From positions 920,001 to 984,000 of the forward strand of contig CALSFV010000207.1 in assembly GCA_943737045.1 (NCBI GenBank): DNA of 64,000 bases. Direction: 5' to 3'. The stretch is from Parapristionchus giblindavisi. Its lineage: Eukaryota; Nematoda; Chromadorea; Rhabditida; Diplogasteridae. Both the position numbers and the translations under genes were made by a program. The notes beneath the pieces are model-generated. The model worked only from the letters and a program-made list of their open reading frames with translations. It was not told the DNA's origin and did no database searches. Shown here in pieces: positions 43,842-55,300 of this stretch (the stretch's first letter is position 1; each line of letters begins with the position of its first letter).

Positions 43842-45826
43842 TTGATTATTTTAATTTGATTTATTTATAATATCATATATCACATGATGTAGTAACATGT
43901 GAAACAAAGAGTCAATGAGAAAGTGCGAGGTGAAAACGATCAATCAATGATTGGTTAGGACGGCAAGCCCTAGCCGTGGACAAGTCCGCAGTGATTCAAC
44001 ATTTAATCGATTATCTCAATTATCGATTGTGATTATCGATTTTGTCAGGTTTACTCGAGATGCTGCCACCTTATCCGCTTATGGTCTAAACATCTCGATT
44101 GATGATCTAACTATGGTGAGTAACATACGTTCTCACAGCCTCATAATGCGAGGATTGACGCTCCAAATATGGCTCATTTGATGCGAAAAGCCGCTAAAAT
44201 GGCGATTTTAAGCGAGAAATAAAGAATTTTTTAATTCGACCCACCATATACAGTCATACATTTTCATACCCTCACACTGTGAGGATTGACCCACTATATA
44301 CGGCTCATTTTCAAGGTTGACCCACTATATAAAACTCATTTTTATGTGAAAGATTACAATTTAAGCGAAAAATAACGATTTTTCTAAATCGACCCACTAT
44401 ATAAAAATAATTCGGTGAGGGCACCGAAAATGTATGTATACAGTCCCGCAGAATCGCCGCCTTAACAGGCGTCACGCCACGTCACGCGGCGTGACGCCTT
44501 GAACGCCATGCTGTTTTCTGCTCAACTGTAAGTGTTTTAGGTGTCTCAAATACGTTTTTGATAAGCTATTCGGTCATATGCAGATAATGCACATGAGAAA
44601 AGAATAGAAAATTATTTTAAAATTAATGAAAATTATTTTTTAAAATATTCAGTGGTGTCGTGTAATACCGAAATTCTCAATTATCGATTATGAAAATGAA
44701 GAAATACAGTAGTACACCACAAAACGGTATTGCCGTGCCATATTTTAAAAATTAATTTTCATTAATTTAAAAATAATTTTCTATTCTTTTCTCATGTGCA
44801 TTATCTGCATATGACCGAATAGCTTATCAAAAACGTATTTGAAACACCTAAAACACTTACAGTTGAGCAGAAAACAGCATGGCGATCAAGGCGTCACGCC
44901 GCGTGACGTGGCGTGACGCCTGTTAAGGCGGCGATTTTGCGGGACTGTATAAAGATATCCTACTGCCTTCTACCCCCCCCCCCCCATCTCAACGATTCGC
45001 CTTGACGACCAGCATCCTTCAAAAGACTTATCTAACAGATATATCCCATGTGTTCTATTGAAGGAATAATAACAATTATTATTATTATTGTATTTCGGAA
45101 AGCGTTCGTAATACCAATTTCAGATGGATGCAAGGGAACTTGGTGAATTCGTGACCGTGAACAAGCTCAATCGTGATCAGGCGTACGAACTTGCCAAGAT
45201 TCGAACAAGGGGTTGGTGCTTTGGTATATTTGATCTTTGATCTTTGATCCTAATCCTCCCTGATATACGTGTTCAATATATCCCAATAGCTTACCATCGC
45301 CGGCTGTAGGTGTGAAATTTTGTTTGTAAATTCACAATAATAACAAAAAGTTATGAGGCCTGCCTGATAGTAAGGTAAAGTCTCTGATATTTCGAAACTT
45401 AAAGTCTATTTCAAGTTTGCACTTGAAGTACACTTGTAAGTCTACTTCAAGTTAAATATAAGTCTACTTAAAGTGGTGTGGTATACTGTAAGGCATTTCG
45501 TCAAATGTTGGTTCACTTGAAGTAGATTTAACGTCTACTTTCAAGTCTGTGACGCAGTTTAAGTAGACTTTAAGTTTCGAAATACCAGAGGTGTCGCCCA
45601 TTTATGATATTTGCTCTTATGCTATTCGTAGTATTTGATCTTTGATCTTGATCTTTTCAGGAAAGCGCCGAATTTCTCGTAAGAGGGCTGCGGTATGTTA
45701 TTGCCTTTTGCTTTCTATGCCTTATTTAACAATGTATTTAGTTATACTAATTCGTTCAAATATTTTCAGGAACGCTTTCTCAACATGTGCAAAGAAGTTT
45801 TTGCCAAAGGAAAAGAAGAAGAATAG
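42015..45826 (+). CDS. SKN-1/CNC-like transcription factor gene A with two SKN-type domains (12 exons, 290 aa)
   Basis: Exons 42015-42059, 42104-42145, 42243-42296, 42377-42453, 42603-42709, 43152-43256, 43509-43579, 43627-43754, 44049-44115, 45124-45211, 45661-45692, 45770-45826 (TAG). The N-terminus has VVKEEVLE (VKxE, a SUMO-type site) and the acidic FLSLFDEDDDSS. Around residues 113-152 LPTPVFTDILKKS…IRSIRKKG…LARLRREL, and around 219-275 NISIDDLT…VNKLNRDQAYELAKIRTRG…RRISRKRAAERF. Both resemble the C-terminal SKN domain and basic region of SKN-1, whose phrase I recall as IRRRGKNKVAARTCRQRR. SKN-1 family proteins bind DNA as monomers and direct stress and intestinal genes. The basic-region Asn and Cys-Arg positions are not conserved here. 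An intron with phase 1 splits the Gly codon of RKKG and of RTRG. No leucine zipper is visible. Exon 8 could instead end in TAA by read-through. Confidence 0.68.
42910..43079. mobile_element. Near-perfect palindromic MITE in skn-like A intron 5
   Basis: TACACTGAGAGCAAACTTAC and complement with about 75-base arms and a 30-base loop around GAGAATTATTCAACGG. TA dinucleotides at the ends suggest a Tc1/mariner-type duplication. The arms match almost without error, so the element is young. Confidence 0.85.
43770..43838. repeat. (ATT)n microsatellite in skn-like A intron 8
   Basis: About 23 ATT units shortly after the GTAAGA donor of exon 8. Confidence 0.85.
44255..44436. mobile_element. CATACATTTTC-ended MITE inserted in the end of a foldback MITE
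   Basis: CATACATTTTCATACCCTCAC to CACCGAAAATGTATG. TATACAGT is repeated at 44247-44254 and 44437-44444. That target is exactly the TA plus the first bases (CAGT) of the adjoining CAGTCCCGC foldback element, so this insertion split the older element's terminus. Confidence 0.85.
44441..44947. mobile_element. Foldback MITE with CAGTCCCGC ends and TA duplication
   Basis: CAGTCCCGCAGAATCGCCGCC at the left, complement at the right, followed by TA. The arms contain GGCGTCACGCC palindromes and AAAAATTATTTTCATTAATTT-type AT segments. It lies in skn-like A intron 9. Confidence 0.8.
45385..45591. mobile_element. Palindromic MITE with TCTG(G/A)TATTTCGAAACTT ends
   Basis: CTCTGATATTTCGAAACTTA and complement TAAGTTTCGAAATACCAGAG. 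Complete representative of the family in skn-like A intron 10. Confidence 0.75.
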
Positions 45827-46528
45827 GGTATTGATTACCTATCGATTAGATTGACACTCCTCACCTACAATATATAATCGATCGAATATATTGATATCAT
45901 TCACTTATAGTATACTTTCTATCGATTAAATTGTTGCTTCTCACTTACAGTATACTTTATATCGATTAAATTGTTGCTTCTCATTTACCGTATGCTTTCG
46001 ATCGATTAGTATGACACTACTATCTTACAATATGTTTACGTTAAATTTAATCGTAACCTACCGTAATCATGCCTGTTTTAGTCTCAATTTTCCGCTTAAA
46101 AAAAACTTATTGACCATGTAGTATAATATTAATAATATTTAACATTGTTTTCGTTCTCGTTCGCGTTATTGTTGTTTCGTTTTACTTTTGTTGGTTTTAT
46201 TAATTGTTGCTCCCATAATAAAGTCAATTGTTTTCTTGGTTAAATCGTATGAAATGAAAGAAGGTCCATCGAACCTTATCATATCGGAGTGTTAAATGTG
46301 AGGTATAGTATATAAAAGCATGCGAGTCTGAAATCCCGAAAACCCTGAAAAAAAGCCCGCGTTTTGAAAATCGATAAAATGAAAACCGATAAGATCTATG
46401 ATAATCACCACCGAGTATTGCCAGAACCATGGTTCAGATACACGCGTGGAATCATTGTTGCTAGCGAAAACCGAAAATACCCGTCCGGTTTATTTATTTA
46501 TTTATTTAATATTATTGTTGTTCTAGCT
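45827..46528. other. Region between the two skn-like genes
   Basis: Starts with about four copies of a roughly 60-base unit containing CTATCGATTA, TTGTTGCTTCTCA and TACAGTATACTTT (45838-46040). AATAAA at 46217-46222 is the likely poly(A) signal of gene A. An open frame from an ATG at about 46379 (KTDKIYDNHHRVLPEP) reaches a GT near 46490 and could be an upstream exon of gene B, but the TTCTAG acceptor at 46526 directly before ATG fits trans-splicing better. Confidence 0.45.
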
Positions 46529-47999
46529 ATGAGCGTGGACGGGTGTACGACGGTTGCGAAGGATGAAGAGGCGAACGTAAGTTTATTTATTTGTTTATTT
46601 ATTTATTTATTTGTTTGTTTACCCATCAGTTAAAACATTGTCATTAATGTCAGTGTCATTGTCATTTTATGTCCCAATCAAAGAATAATATAATAATAAT
46701 ATTATTATTTTTGCGTTTACGGGGCAGTGCAGAACGAATAAAAAGTTTGGAATAAATATGCTTAGATAATAACTTTGATAATTTCAGATCAACCCCACTG
46801 ATTATCTGTGTCCAGTCATTGATCCTGTTTTATATGAGGTTGGATTTTTTTTTAAATTTTGAGTCATTACGATAAAAATGTGAACTCCACAGCACATAAG
46901 ACCTGCCAAGTATTATATTTAGCAAATGGAATAACGGGCTGTACCTTTATCTTTACAGGTCTTGTGTGCTGTGAAGTGCGCTTTCTTTTGTGTGCATTAA
47001 TAATAATAATAATAATAAATTCTTTTTTTTTCCAGAATTTCATGGCAGCTCCCAAGGAGGAATTCGAGGATAATTTGTCTCAAGCACAGGTACTGGAATA
47101 CAATATCATCATTATTATTGTGAAATTAAATTAATAATACTAATAAAATGCGCAAGTTTACCCTGCTCTCATCATTTTATTATATGCACACCCCAGCTAA
47201 TTTTACTCTCCGCTCCGGCGACGCTCTCTCGTAGACAAAGAAAGCGAGAGAGCATTGCCAGAGCGGGGAGTGTCAAATTTGCTTGGGTGTGTGTGCTTTT
47301 AAAGTACTGTATCTTTAAAAAATATGTTTCCAGACGGATCGTTCCCCTACAGTTACTGCATCTCCGTCTTCCGATAGCCATCATACCCAATCAAGGTGAG
47401 ACCTTCTTTCCCTGTTACGAATAAATTAATAAATGAATAAATAAAATGCTCTTCGGGGCTCATAATCAGATAACATTTCGTCTAATCGTATCCTTTTTCG
47501 AGGACCCACATTTTGGGTACGGATCAGTTTATAAATTGATCGGCTTAAAGAAACGGGTCACTTTATCACATATTTTGCCGAAAAGACAAAAAAGCGAAAA
47601 ATAAGCAATTTTACGGACCAGTTTATGACAATTTCGTATAATTACGTTCTGAAAATTTGAGCTGAATAAAAATGTATGATCAAACTCGTTCTGAGCAGAA
47701 CGCCGTCATATATCTATAGCTATAGCTATCGAGGAAAAATATTCTCATTTAAAGGGATAGGGACCTCTCTCAATGGTCTCTTCATCGAGCACACTATGTC
47801 TCTGCTCTCTAACAACGAGAGAGCGTAGAGCCTTGAAGAGACCTTTGACAAAGGTGTCAGCCCCTTTAAAGTTCTAAAAGATATATTTCTTACACTTCCC
47901 TTGTTAGTAGGACGCTGCTGTATACGAATCCGGAGGTATTGGCGCGTATCCACCGACTACCGTATACTGCCGCCACCATTTGTGCCGTGAGGAATACAA

Positions 48000-48064
<65 letters not shown>

Positions 48065-48281
48065 GTTTATTCATTTAAGATGACTCGAGCGGTGCTACAA
48101 CAGGCATTGAAGCGTAGATATCTGAGCCGAGTGCAGAGGCGAATCATTAAATTCATTCGCAAACAAGGTTTGTAGTTTGATCTTTGGTCTTTGATCTTTG
48201 ATCTCTCCCAACGTGCCCGTCACAGGTGTCCGCAAGCGATTGGCGCTATATCGTCGTCGAGTCTATGATGCACAGGTCATT

Positions 48282-48344
<63 letters not shown>

Positions 48345-51300
48345 GTAATATATGTATCGCTTCTTATATATTGAGGAGAAAAATATTGTGATTGAATCAA
48401 TAATGTTTTCGTATATATATTGATTGATTTTCAGTCAAAAGCAAATGACAGTGACAGGCTGAATATTGTGGTTGACTCACGTGATATGGAGGTTCACGAG
48501 GAGGAGATTCATCCCGAAGATGAGGTATGTATTGAAATCATATGTCGAACAGCATGTTACAAAGTACCAAGCCTGCCCAGATTTTGAGCCAAAATTTCAC
48601 AAAAATCGAAAAACCTAACCGGATTTTGAAAATCGATAACCTAGATATTCGACCTATGTTTGAAATGGATATAGGTCAGAATAAATCGTACATGTACGTA
48701 TACTCCGTTTACTCGCATCCGTTTGTGGTGTTTAAAATTTCCGAAACGAAATGGAAAAAAAAAGAGGCGAGAGAGTGTGTAAAACGAGAAGAGCATTCTC
48801 CGTTTTCTTTACTTTTAGTGTATTTTGAGCCATACATGGGCGGGATGCATGGAGCTCGATTCGACAGGGGGGGGGGGGGGCATGCGAACAAATAATTGTA
48901 AAAAAAGGTACATTTTACAAGGGGGGGGGCGTTTTTTTCACTTTTTTTCAAAAAATTTTTACAATTTTAACATGAACGCCATTTGTTACATGCGGCATTC
49001 CGCACAATTTTCGAAAAGCCACATGTCATCTTGAACATAGTCAATAATGGACATATATTGATTTTCAGTCAAGAGCAGGTCTCAGTAATTGGCAGAATAC
49101 TGCTGTTGATTCGCCTGAATTGGAGTACAACGCGGATACTGTCATCCATCCGCCGGATGAGGTACGTATGCACATCTATTATAGAACATGCACATGCATT
49201 TTTGTTCAACTCACATTTTGAGAACTATAAGCTGACCTGTAATTGTGATAAACTGGTCCGATTTTACACTGGCGCGTAAAATTGCTTATTTTTCGCGTAT
49301 TTTGGCAAAATATTTGATAAAGTGACCCGTTTTTTACAAGCCTACCAATTTATGAACTGACCCGTACTCACAATGCGAGTGCTCGAAAATGTATGAACAT
49401 GCTTTTTCGAGAGGACCGGTGCAGGTTTGAGGGTCGGTTTATGAATTGATCGGGTTATAAAAACTGGTCACTTTATTGGATATTTTGATGGAGAAAATTT
49501 AAAAAAAAAATTTACGTGCCAGTTTATATTTTTTTGAAAATGTGAGTTAAAGTAAAATGTATGATCTGTATTATCACTGACTGTCTGTCTAATTATCACT
49601 GGCCTAGCAGTGATCATCCGCATTTACCTTTACCGTTTACCTTTTATTGATTGATTCAGGATACGGTAATGGTCAAGACCGAAGTGGCTGTGGATGATTT
49701 TCCAATCCCGAAGTTTGGTCCGAAGAAGCCACGTCAGGTAACCGCTCATATTTTTTAAACCAACAAATGAAATGGTGAATGAATATTTATCGATTGATTT
49801 CAGTTCGAAGCTTGCCCTAATCATACGTGTCCAGAGATTGTTCCTCGACGATCTCTAAACAAGCATATTCGAGAGTCGCACATGCCTCGTAATCAGGTAT
49901 CGATTGATTATATATTTATTTAATTTATAATATATTGTAATTGAAAAATCAATAACGTTCATTTATTGATTTTCAGGGAAGAGCAGGTCTCAGTAACCGG
50001 CAGAATACTGTGGTTGACGCACGTGATATGAAGGCGAACGAAGGGACTGTCGATCATCCTGTAGATGGGGTATGCTCCAAAAATTTCGGAAAACTGCCAA
50101 TTATCATCGTTAAACTGAAAACGATAGGGATTATTTTTTGTTTTTGTCATATTCGGCACTTATTTAACTTTGATTTGCATCTTGTGTAATAGAGTGATTA
50201 AATAATTAGCCTTTACATCGATTGATTCAGGATACGGTAATGGTTAAGACCGAACAAGCTATCGATGACTATCCGATCCCCAAGTACGGTCCGAAGAAAC
50301 CACGCAAGGTAACTAACTCTATCGTGTCACAGTATGCTTTGCGGATCTTCTTTCGATAACAAAATCGCATCGCTCAAATTTCATCCTATAGTTAACCAAA
50401 TCGTACTTGCTGCCTGATATCATGTTTTCTTCTTCTTGGATGATGCAAATGTGTGGACTAGAAAATGACTTAAATGATCTTATTACCTGGAATAATTTTG
50501 AAATACAGTACTCTAATCATAGGTCGAATAGCTAGGTTGTTGGTTTTCAAAATCCGGTCAGGTTTTTCGATTTTTGGCAAATTTAGCTCAAAATCCGGTC
50601 AGGTTTTTTCGATTTTGTGAAATTTTGGCTTAAATCCGGTCAGGTTTTTTCGATTTTTGTGAAGTTTTGGAGCAAAATCCGGTCAGGCTTGGTACTTTGT
50701 AACATACTTTTCGACCTATGACTCTAATAAATATTACCCTAGTTTCAAAAAAAGCCTGTGAAATGAATATTTATCGATTGATTGCAGTTCGAAGCTTGCC
50801 CAATGTGTCCAGAGATTGTTCCTCTCAGATCGTTAAAGAAGCATATTCGAGAGTCGCACATGCCTCGTAATCAGGTATTGATTGATTATATATTTATTTA
50901 ATTTATAATATATTGTAATTGAATAATCAATAATGTTCATATATTGATTTTCAGTCAAGAGTAAGTGTCAGTAATTGGCAGAATACTGTGGTTGACTCAC
51001 GTGATATGGAGGTTAACGGAGAGACTGCCACCCATCCTGAAGATGGGGTATGTTTATTTATTTATTTATTTATTTGTTTATTTATTTGTTTGTTTATTTA
51101 TTTTTTCCATCAAATATATATTCATGAACACATTACAAAGTTGTGACAATGTTCAGTACACAGTACATCTATATTTGTCCTGTATTGATTGATTCAGGAT
51201 ACGGTAATGGTTAAGACCGAAGTTCACATCGATGGTTATCCCATCCCTAAGTATGGCCCGAAGAAGCCACGCCAGGTAACTAACTCCATCGTGTTATAGT

Positions 51301-52311
51301 ACTCTTCTTCGAATAGCAAAATCGCATCGCTGATATTTGAAAGAAAACCATTCCAATAAGCCTGTGAACATAGGTCGAATAGCTAGGTTATCGGTTTTCA
51401 AAATCCGGTCAGGTTTTTCGATTTTTGGCAAATCTGACTCAAAATCCGGTCAGGTTTTTCGATTTTTCTGAAATTTTGGCTCAAAATCCGGTCAGGCTTT
51501 TCGATTATTGTAAAACTTTGGCTCAAAATCCGGTCAGGCTTGGTACTTTGTAACATAATTTCCGACCTATGCCTGTGAAATGAATATTTATCGATTGCTT
51601 TCAGTTTGAGGCTTGTCCCAATCATATGTGTGATGAGATCGTTCCAAGAAGATCGTTGAACAAGCATGTACGAGAAACGCATGCTCCTCGGGTATCGATT
51701 GATTGATTGATTGTGTTTTGTAATGTAATAACACGGATCTCCTGTAAGAATGAAAGAAGCCATGCGACCGTTTTAAATTTTTTCTATCCGATTTGGATGA
51801 TCCTTGGTTCATTAATCATAATGAGGGAAAGGAGAAGGCTTAACCACTTGATTACTTATAAGTAGATCAAAAAATATTCAAACATTGATCAATTATTGAT
51901 CGATTTTAATCAATTATTGATTGATTTTAACCTATTATTGATTGATTCAGAGTACAGTCATTGTTAAATCGGAAGATTGTGATGGCGTTGCTGAACCAAT
52001 AAGCTCTGAGTATCTTCGTTGGAGACCTCGACAGGTGAACATTTATTAAAATTATTAAAATATAAAATTTATGGAAATTTATTTATTCCGTAAATTATCA
52101 TGTAAAATTTGTAAATTATGTATTGAAGCAAGCATATCGAGTGAATATTGATCGATTGATTTCAAATATTGATCGATTGGTTTCAAATATTGATAGATTG
52201 ATTTTCAGTTTGAAGCCTGCCCTTATCATGAGTGTGCAGCAATTCTCCCGCCGAGATCCATGAAGAAGCATGAACGAGAGTGTCACACTACTGACAATCA
52301 GGTATCGATTG

Positions 52312-52343
<32 letters not shown>

Positions 52344-55300
52344 TTCCATCAAGGATAATGGCATGTATCGATCGATTATATCAATTTGATGTGCTAGGGG
52401 TATTTCAAAACTTTAAGATGTGCCTAGACTTGCAGGTCACTTTAGGTAGACTTGCAAGTCTACTGAAAAAGTTACCTCACAGACTTGTAGTTTACTTCAT
52501 ACGCGGGTGGGCATTGCCGCTGGAAATGAAAATCGGGGGGTCGGACGTTAAACTCGGGGGGGGGGGGGGGGGGGCGGAAGCAAAGAATGGAGCATTTATA
52601 CGTCATTTGAGTGATTTTTTTTGGAAAATCGGGGGGTCGGGTGAAAAAATCGGGGGTGTAATGCGGCTAGCGGCAGTGGTGCCCACGTATGGTTTACTTA
52701 CAGTGTACATTTTAAGTTTTGAAAATTACCGGGAGTAACTGTCCATTTTGATGATTCGATTTCAGTCCGTAGTGAGTCGTGAGTATGATGCCGCCATGAA
52801 TGATTTCGGAGAACCGAGTAATTTGATGATCGATCGTGGAGAGTCTACGGGGCCATCTCAAGTCGAGGTGCATATTTTTACTTTTACCATCTTGGTTATT
52901 CCAAATATAATCTGGCTTTGATTTTTTTCAAGGCAGTGACGCATTTTGAGTATACAATTAAATTTATCATCATCATTATTATTTGTATTGATTATCAATT
53001 TTTCGAATAATCGATTGATTGTTCAGAGCGAGAAGGACAATCGAAGATATGACGAGGCCGAGGAAGCAAAAGCCACTTCCGCTGCAAGTGGTTGGTCTAG
53101 ATTGATCTTTGATCTTTGTAGTTTGATCCTTGACCAATCATTGACGCAAACGTAGTTTGATCACTATCCACTGCAGTTCGCCGCCGCTCCACGGCTGAGG
53201 AGCAAGCGAGACATCTGAAGGTTGCGCGGATCGAGGAAGCTATTAAGAAGAGGGTGGAGGAGGAGTCGCGACGCACGGTACGACATAACATAATGCACCG
53301 CGTTACATTTGCCTTGCGTTCCTACGCCGTCATACATTTTCATACCCTCACAGTGTGAGGATTGACCCACTATATATACGGCTCATTTTCATGGTCGACC
53401 CACTATACAAAGCTCATTTTTTATGTGAAAGATTATAATTTAAGGGAAACATACATGGGCGCCAACATGGGGGTGCCCCCTGTAAAATTAAGGCTTTTCG
53501 AAAATTTGTTGAATGCCCCCTGTAAAAATGACGTTTAGGCGAAATTTTTGCCAAAAAACGTGAAGACCCCCTGTAAAATTAGCCATTTATCGCTCGGATG
53601 CCCCCTGTTCATACATGTGCGGGCATTGCCGCTGGAAATGAAAATCGGGTGGGTCGGGTTCCAAAATCGGGTAGGTTTGACACAAAAATGTGATTTTCGA
53701 GTGAATTTTCCCCAAATTGTTTTCAATTTTTCAGTGAATTTTGGCTAAATCGGGTGGCTTTGGTGCCAAAATCGGGTGGGTATTGCCGCTAGAGGCAATG
53801 CCGCCCACGTATGCCCCTGTTGAATCGAGCTCCAGGTAGCCCGCCCATGTATGAAGGGAAAATAACGATTTTTCAAAATCAACCCACTATATAAAAATAA
53901 TTCGGTGAGGGTATCGAAAATGTATGTACGCCGTACCGTCCGCCATGCATTTTCCGTGCTCTCGTCGTCTATTTTTACATAGTGGGTTAATTCTTGAAAC
54001 AGGGTGGGTTGATTCAGAAAATTCTATATTTTTCGCTAAAAAGTCGTGATTTTTAGCATTGTTTCGCACCAAGTGACCTAAAATGGGCCATATATATTGG
54101 GTTAATCCAAGCACGATTATTCGATTTCAGTCCGTAGTGAGTCATCAGGATGATGCCATGAACGATTTCGGAGAACCGAGTGATTTGATCGATCGAGGAG
54201 AGTCTACTGGACCATCGCAAGTCGAGGTGCATATTTGCTAGTGCTATCTTGGTTATTCGAAATATAATCTGTGGCCGTATGCATGAACAGTTTTCCGGGA
54301 AAATGTGACGTCATTAGCATAGGCGGAGGCGTTTTCCAAAAATCTTCCGCCTACGCTAATGACGTCACATTTTCCCGGAATACGGTTTTCCCGTTGTTCA
54401 TGCATACGGCCACTGGCTTTGATTTTTTTCAAGGCAGTGACACATTTTGAGTATACAATTAAATTTATCATCATCATTATTATTTTTATTGATTATTAAT
54501 TTTTCGAATAATCGATTGCTTGTTCAGAGCGAGAAGGACAATCGAAGATATGACGAGGCCGAGGAAGCAAAAGCCACTTCCGCTGCAAGTGGTTGGTCTA
54601 GATTGATCTTTGATCTTTGTAGTTTGATCCTTGACCAATCATTGACGCAAACGTAGTTTGATCACTATCCACTGCAGTTCGCCGCCGCTCCACGGCTGAG
54701 GAGCAAGCGAGACATCTGAAGGTTGCGCGGATCGAGGAAGCTATTAAGAAGAGGGTGGAGGAGGAGTCGCGACGCACGGTACAACATAACGTGATCATTG
54801 GTCGAAATGTATGTTACAAAGTATCAAGTCTAGGACAAAATTTCACAAAAATCGAAAAACCTAATTTTGACCGGATTTTGAAAACCGCTAACCTAGCTAT
54901 TCGACCTATGGGCTAGCGCCACCCGCTTATTTTTCATGATTCGATTTCAGTCCGCAGTGAATCCTCATCACTATGATGCGAAGAACGATTTCGGAGAACC
55001 GACTAATGTGATGGATCGTGGACAGTCTACGGGATCTTCGCCAATCGAGGTGTTTATTTACCACTTGGTTATTAGACATATAATGTTGCTTTGTTATTAT
55101 TGTTATTTTTTATTATTTTTTAAAATTATTATTTTTTGAAATATCGATTGATTGTTCAGAAAGAGGAACACAAACAAAGATGTGACGCGACCGAGGCGCA
55201 AGCTGATCAACTACAATCGACATCCAAGCAAGCAGAGGCCCCTTTGGCTGCAAGTGGTTGGTCTAGATTGATCTTTGATCTTTGTAGTTTGATCTTTGAT

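Larger units (their letters stand above)
53331..53926. mobile_element. Nested MITE, outer CATACATTTTC element
   Basis: CATACATTTTCATACCCTCAC to ATCGAAAATGTATG; TACGCCGT repeated at 53323-53330 and 53927-53934. The host is a GCGTTACATTTGCC foldback MITE (from about 53295). It contains a second element at 53450-53853. Confidence 0.85.
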
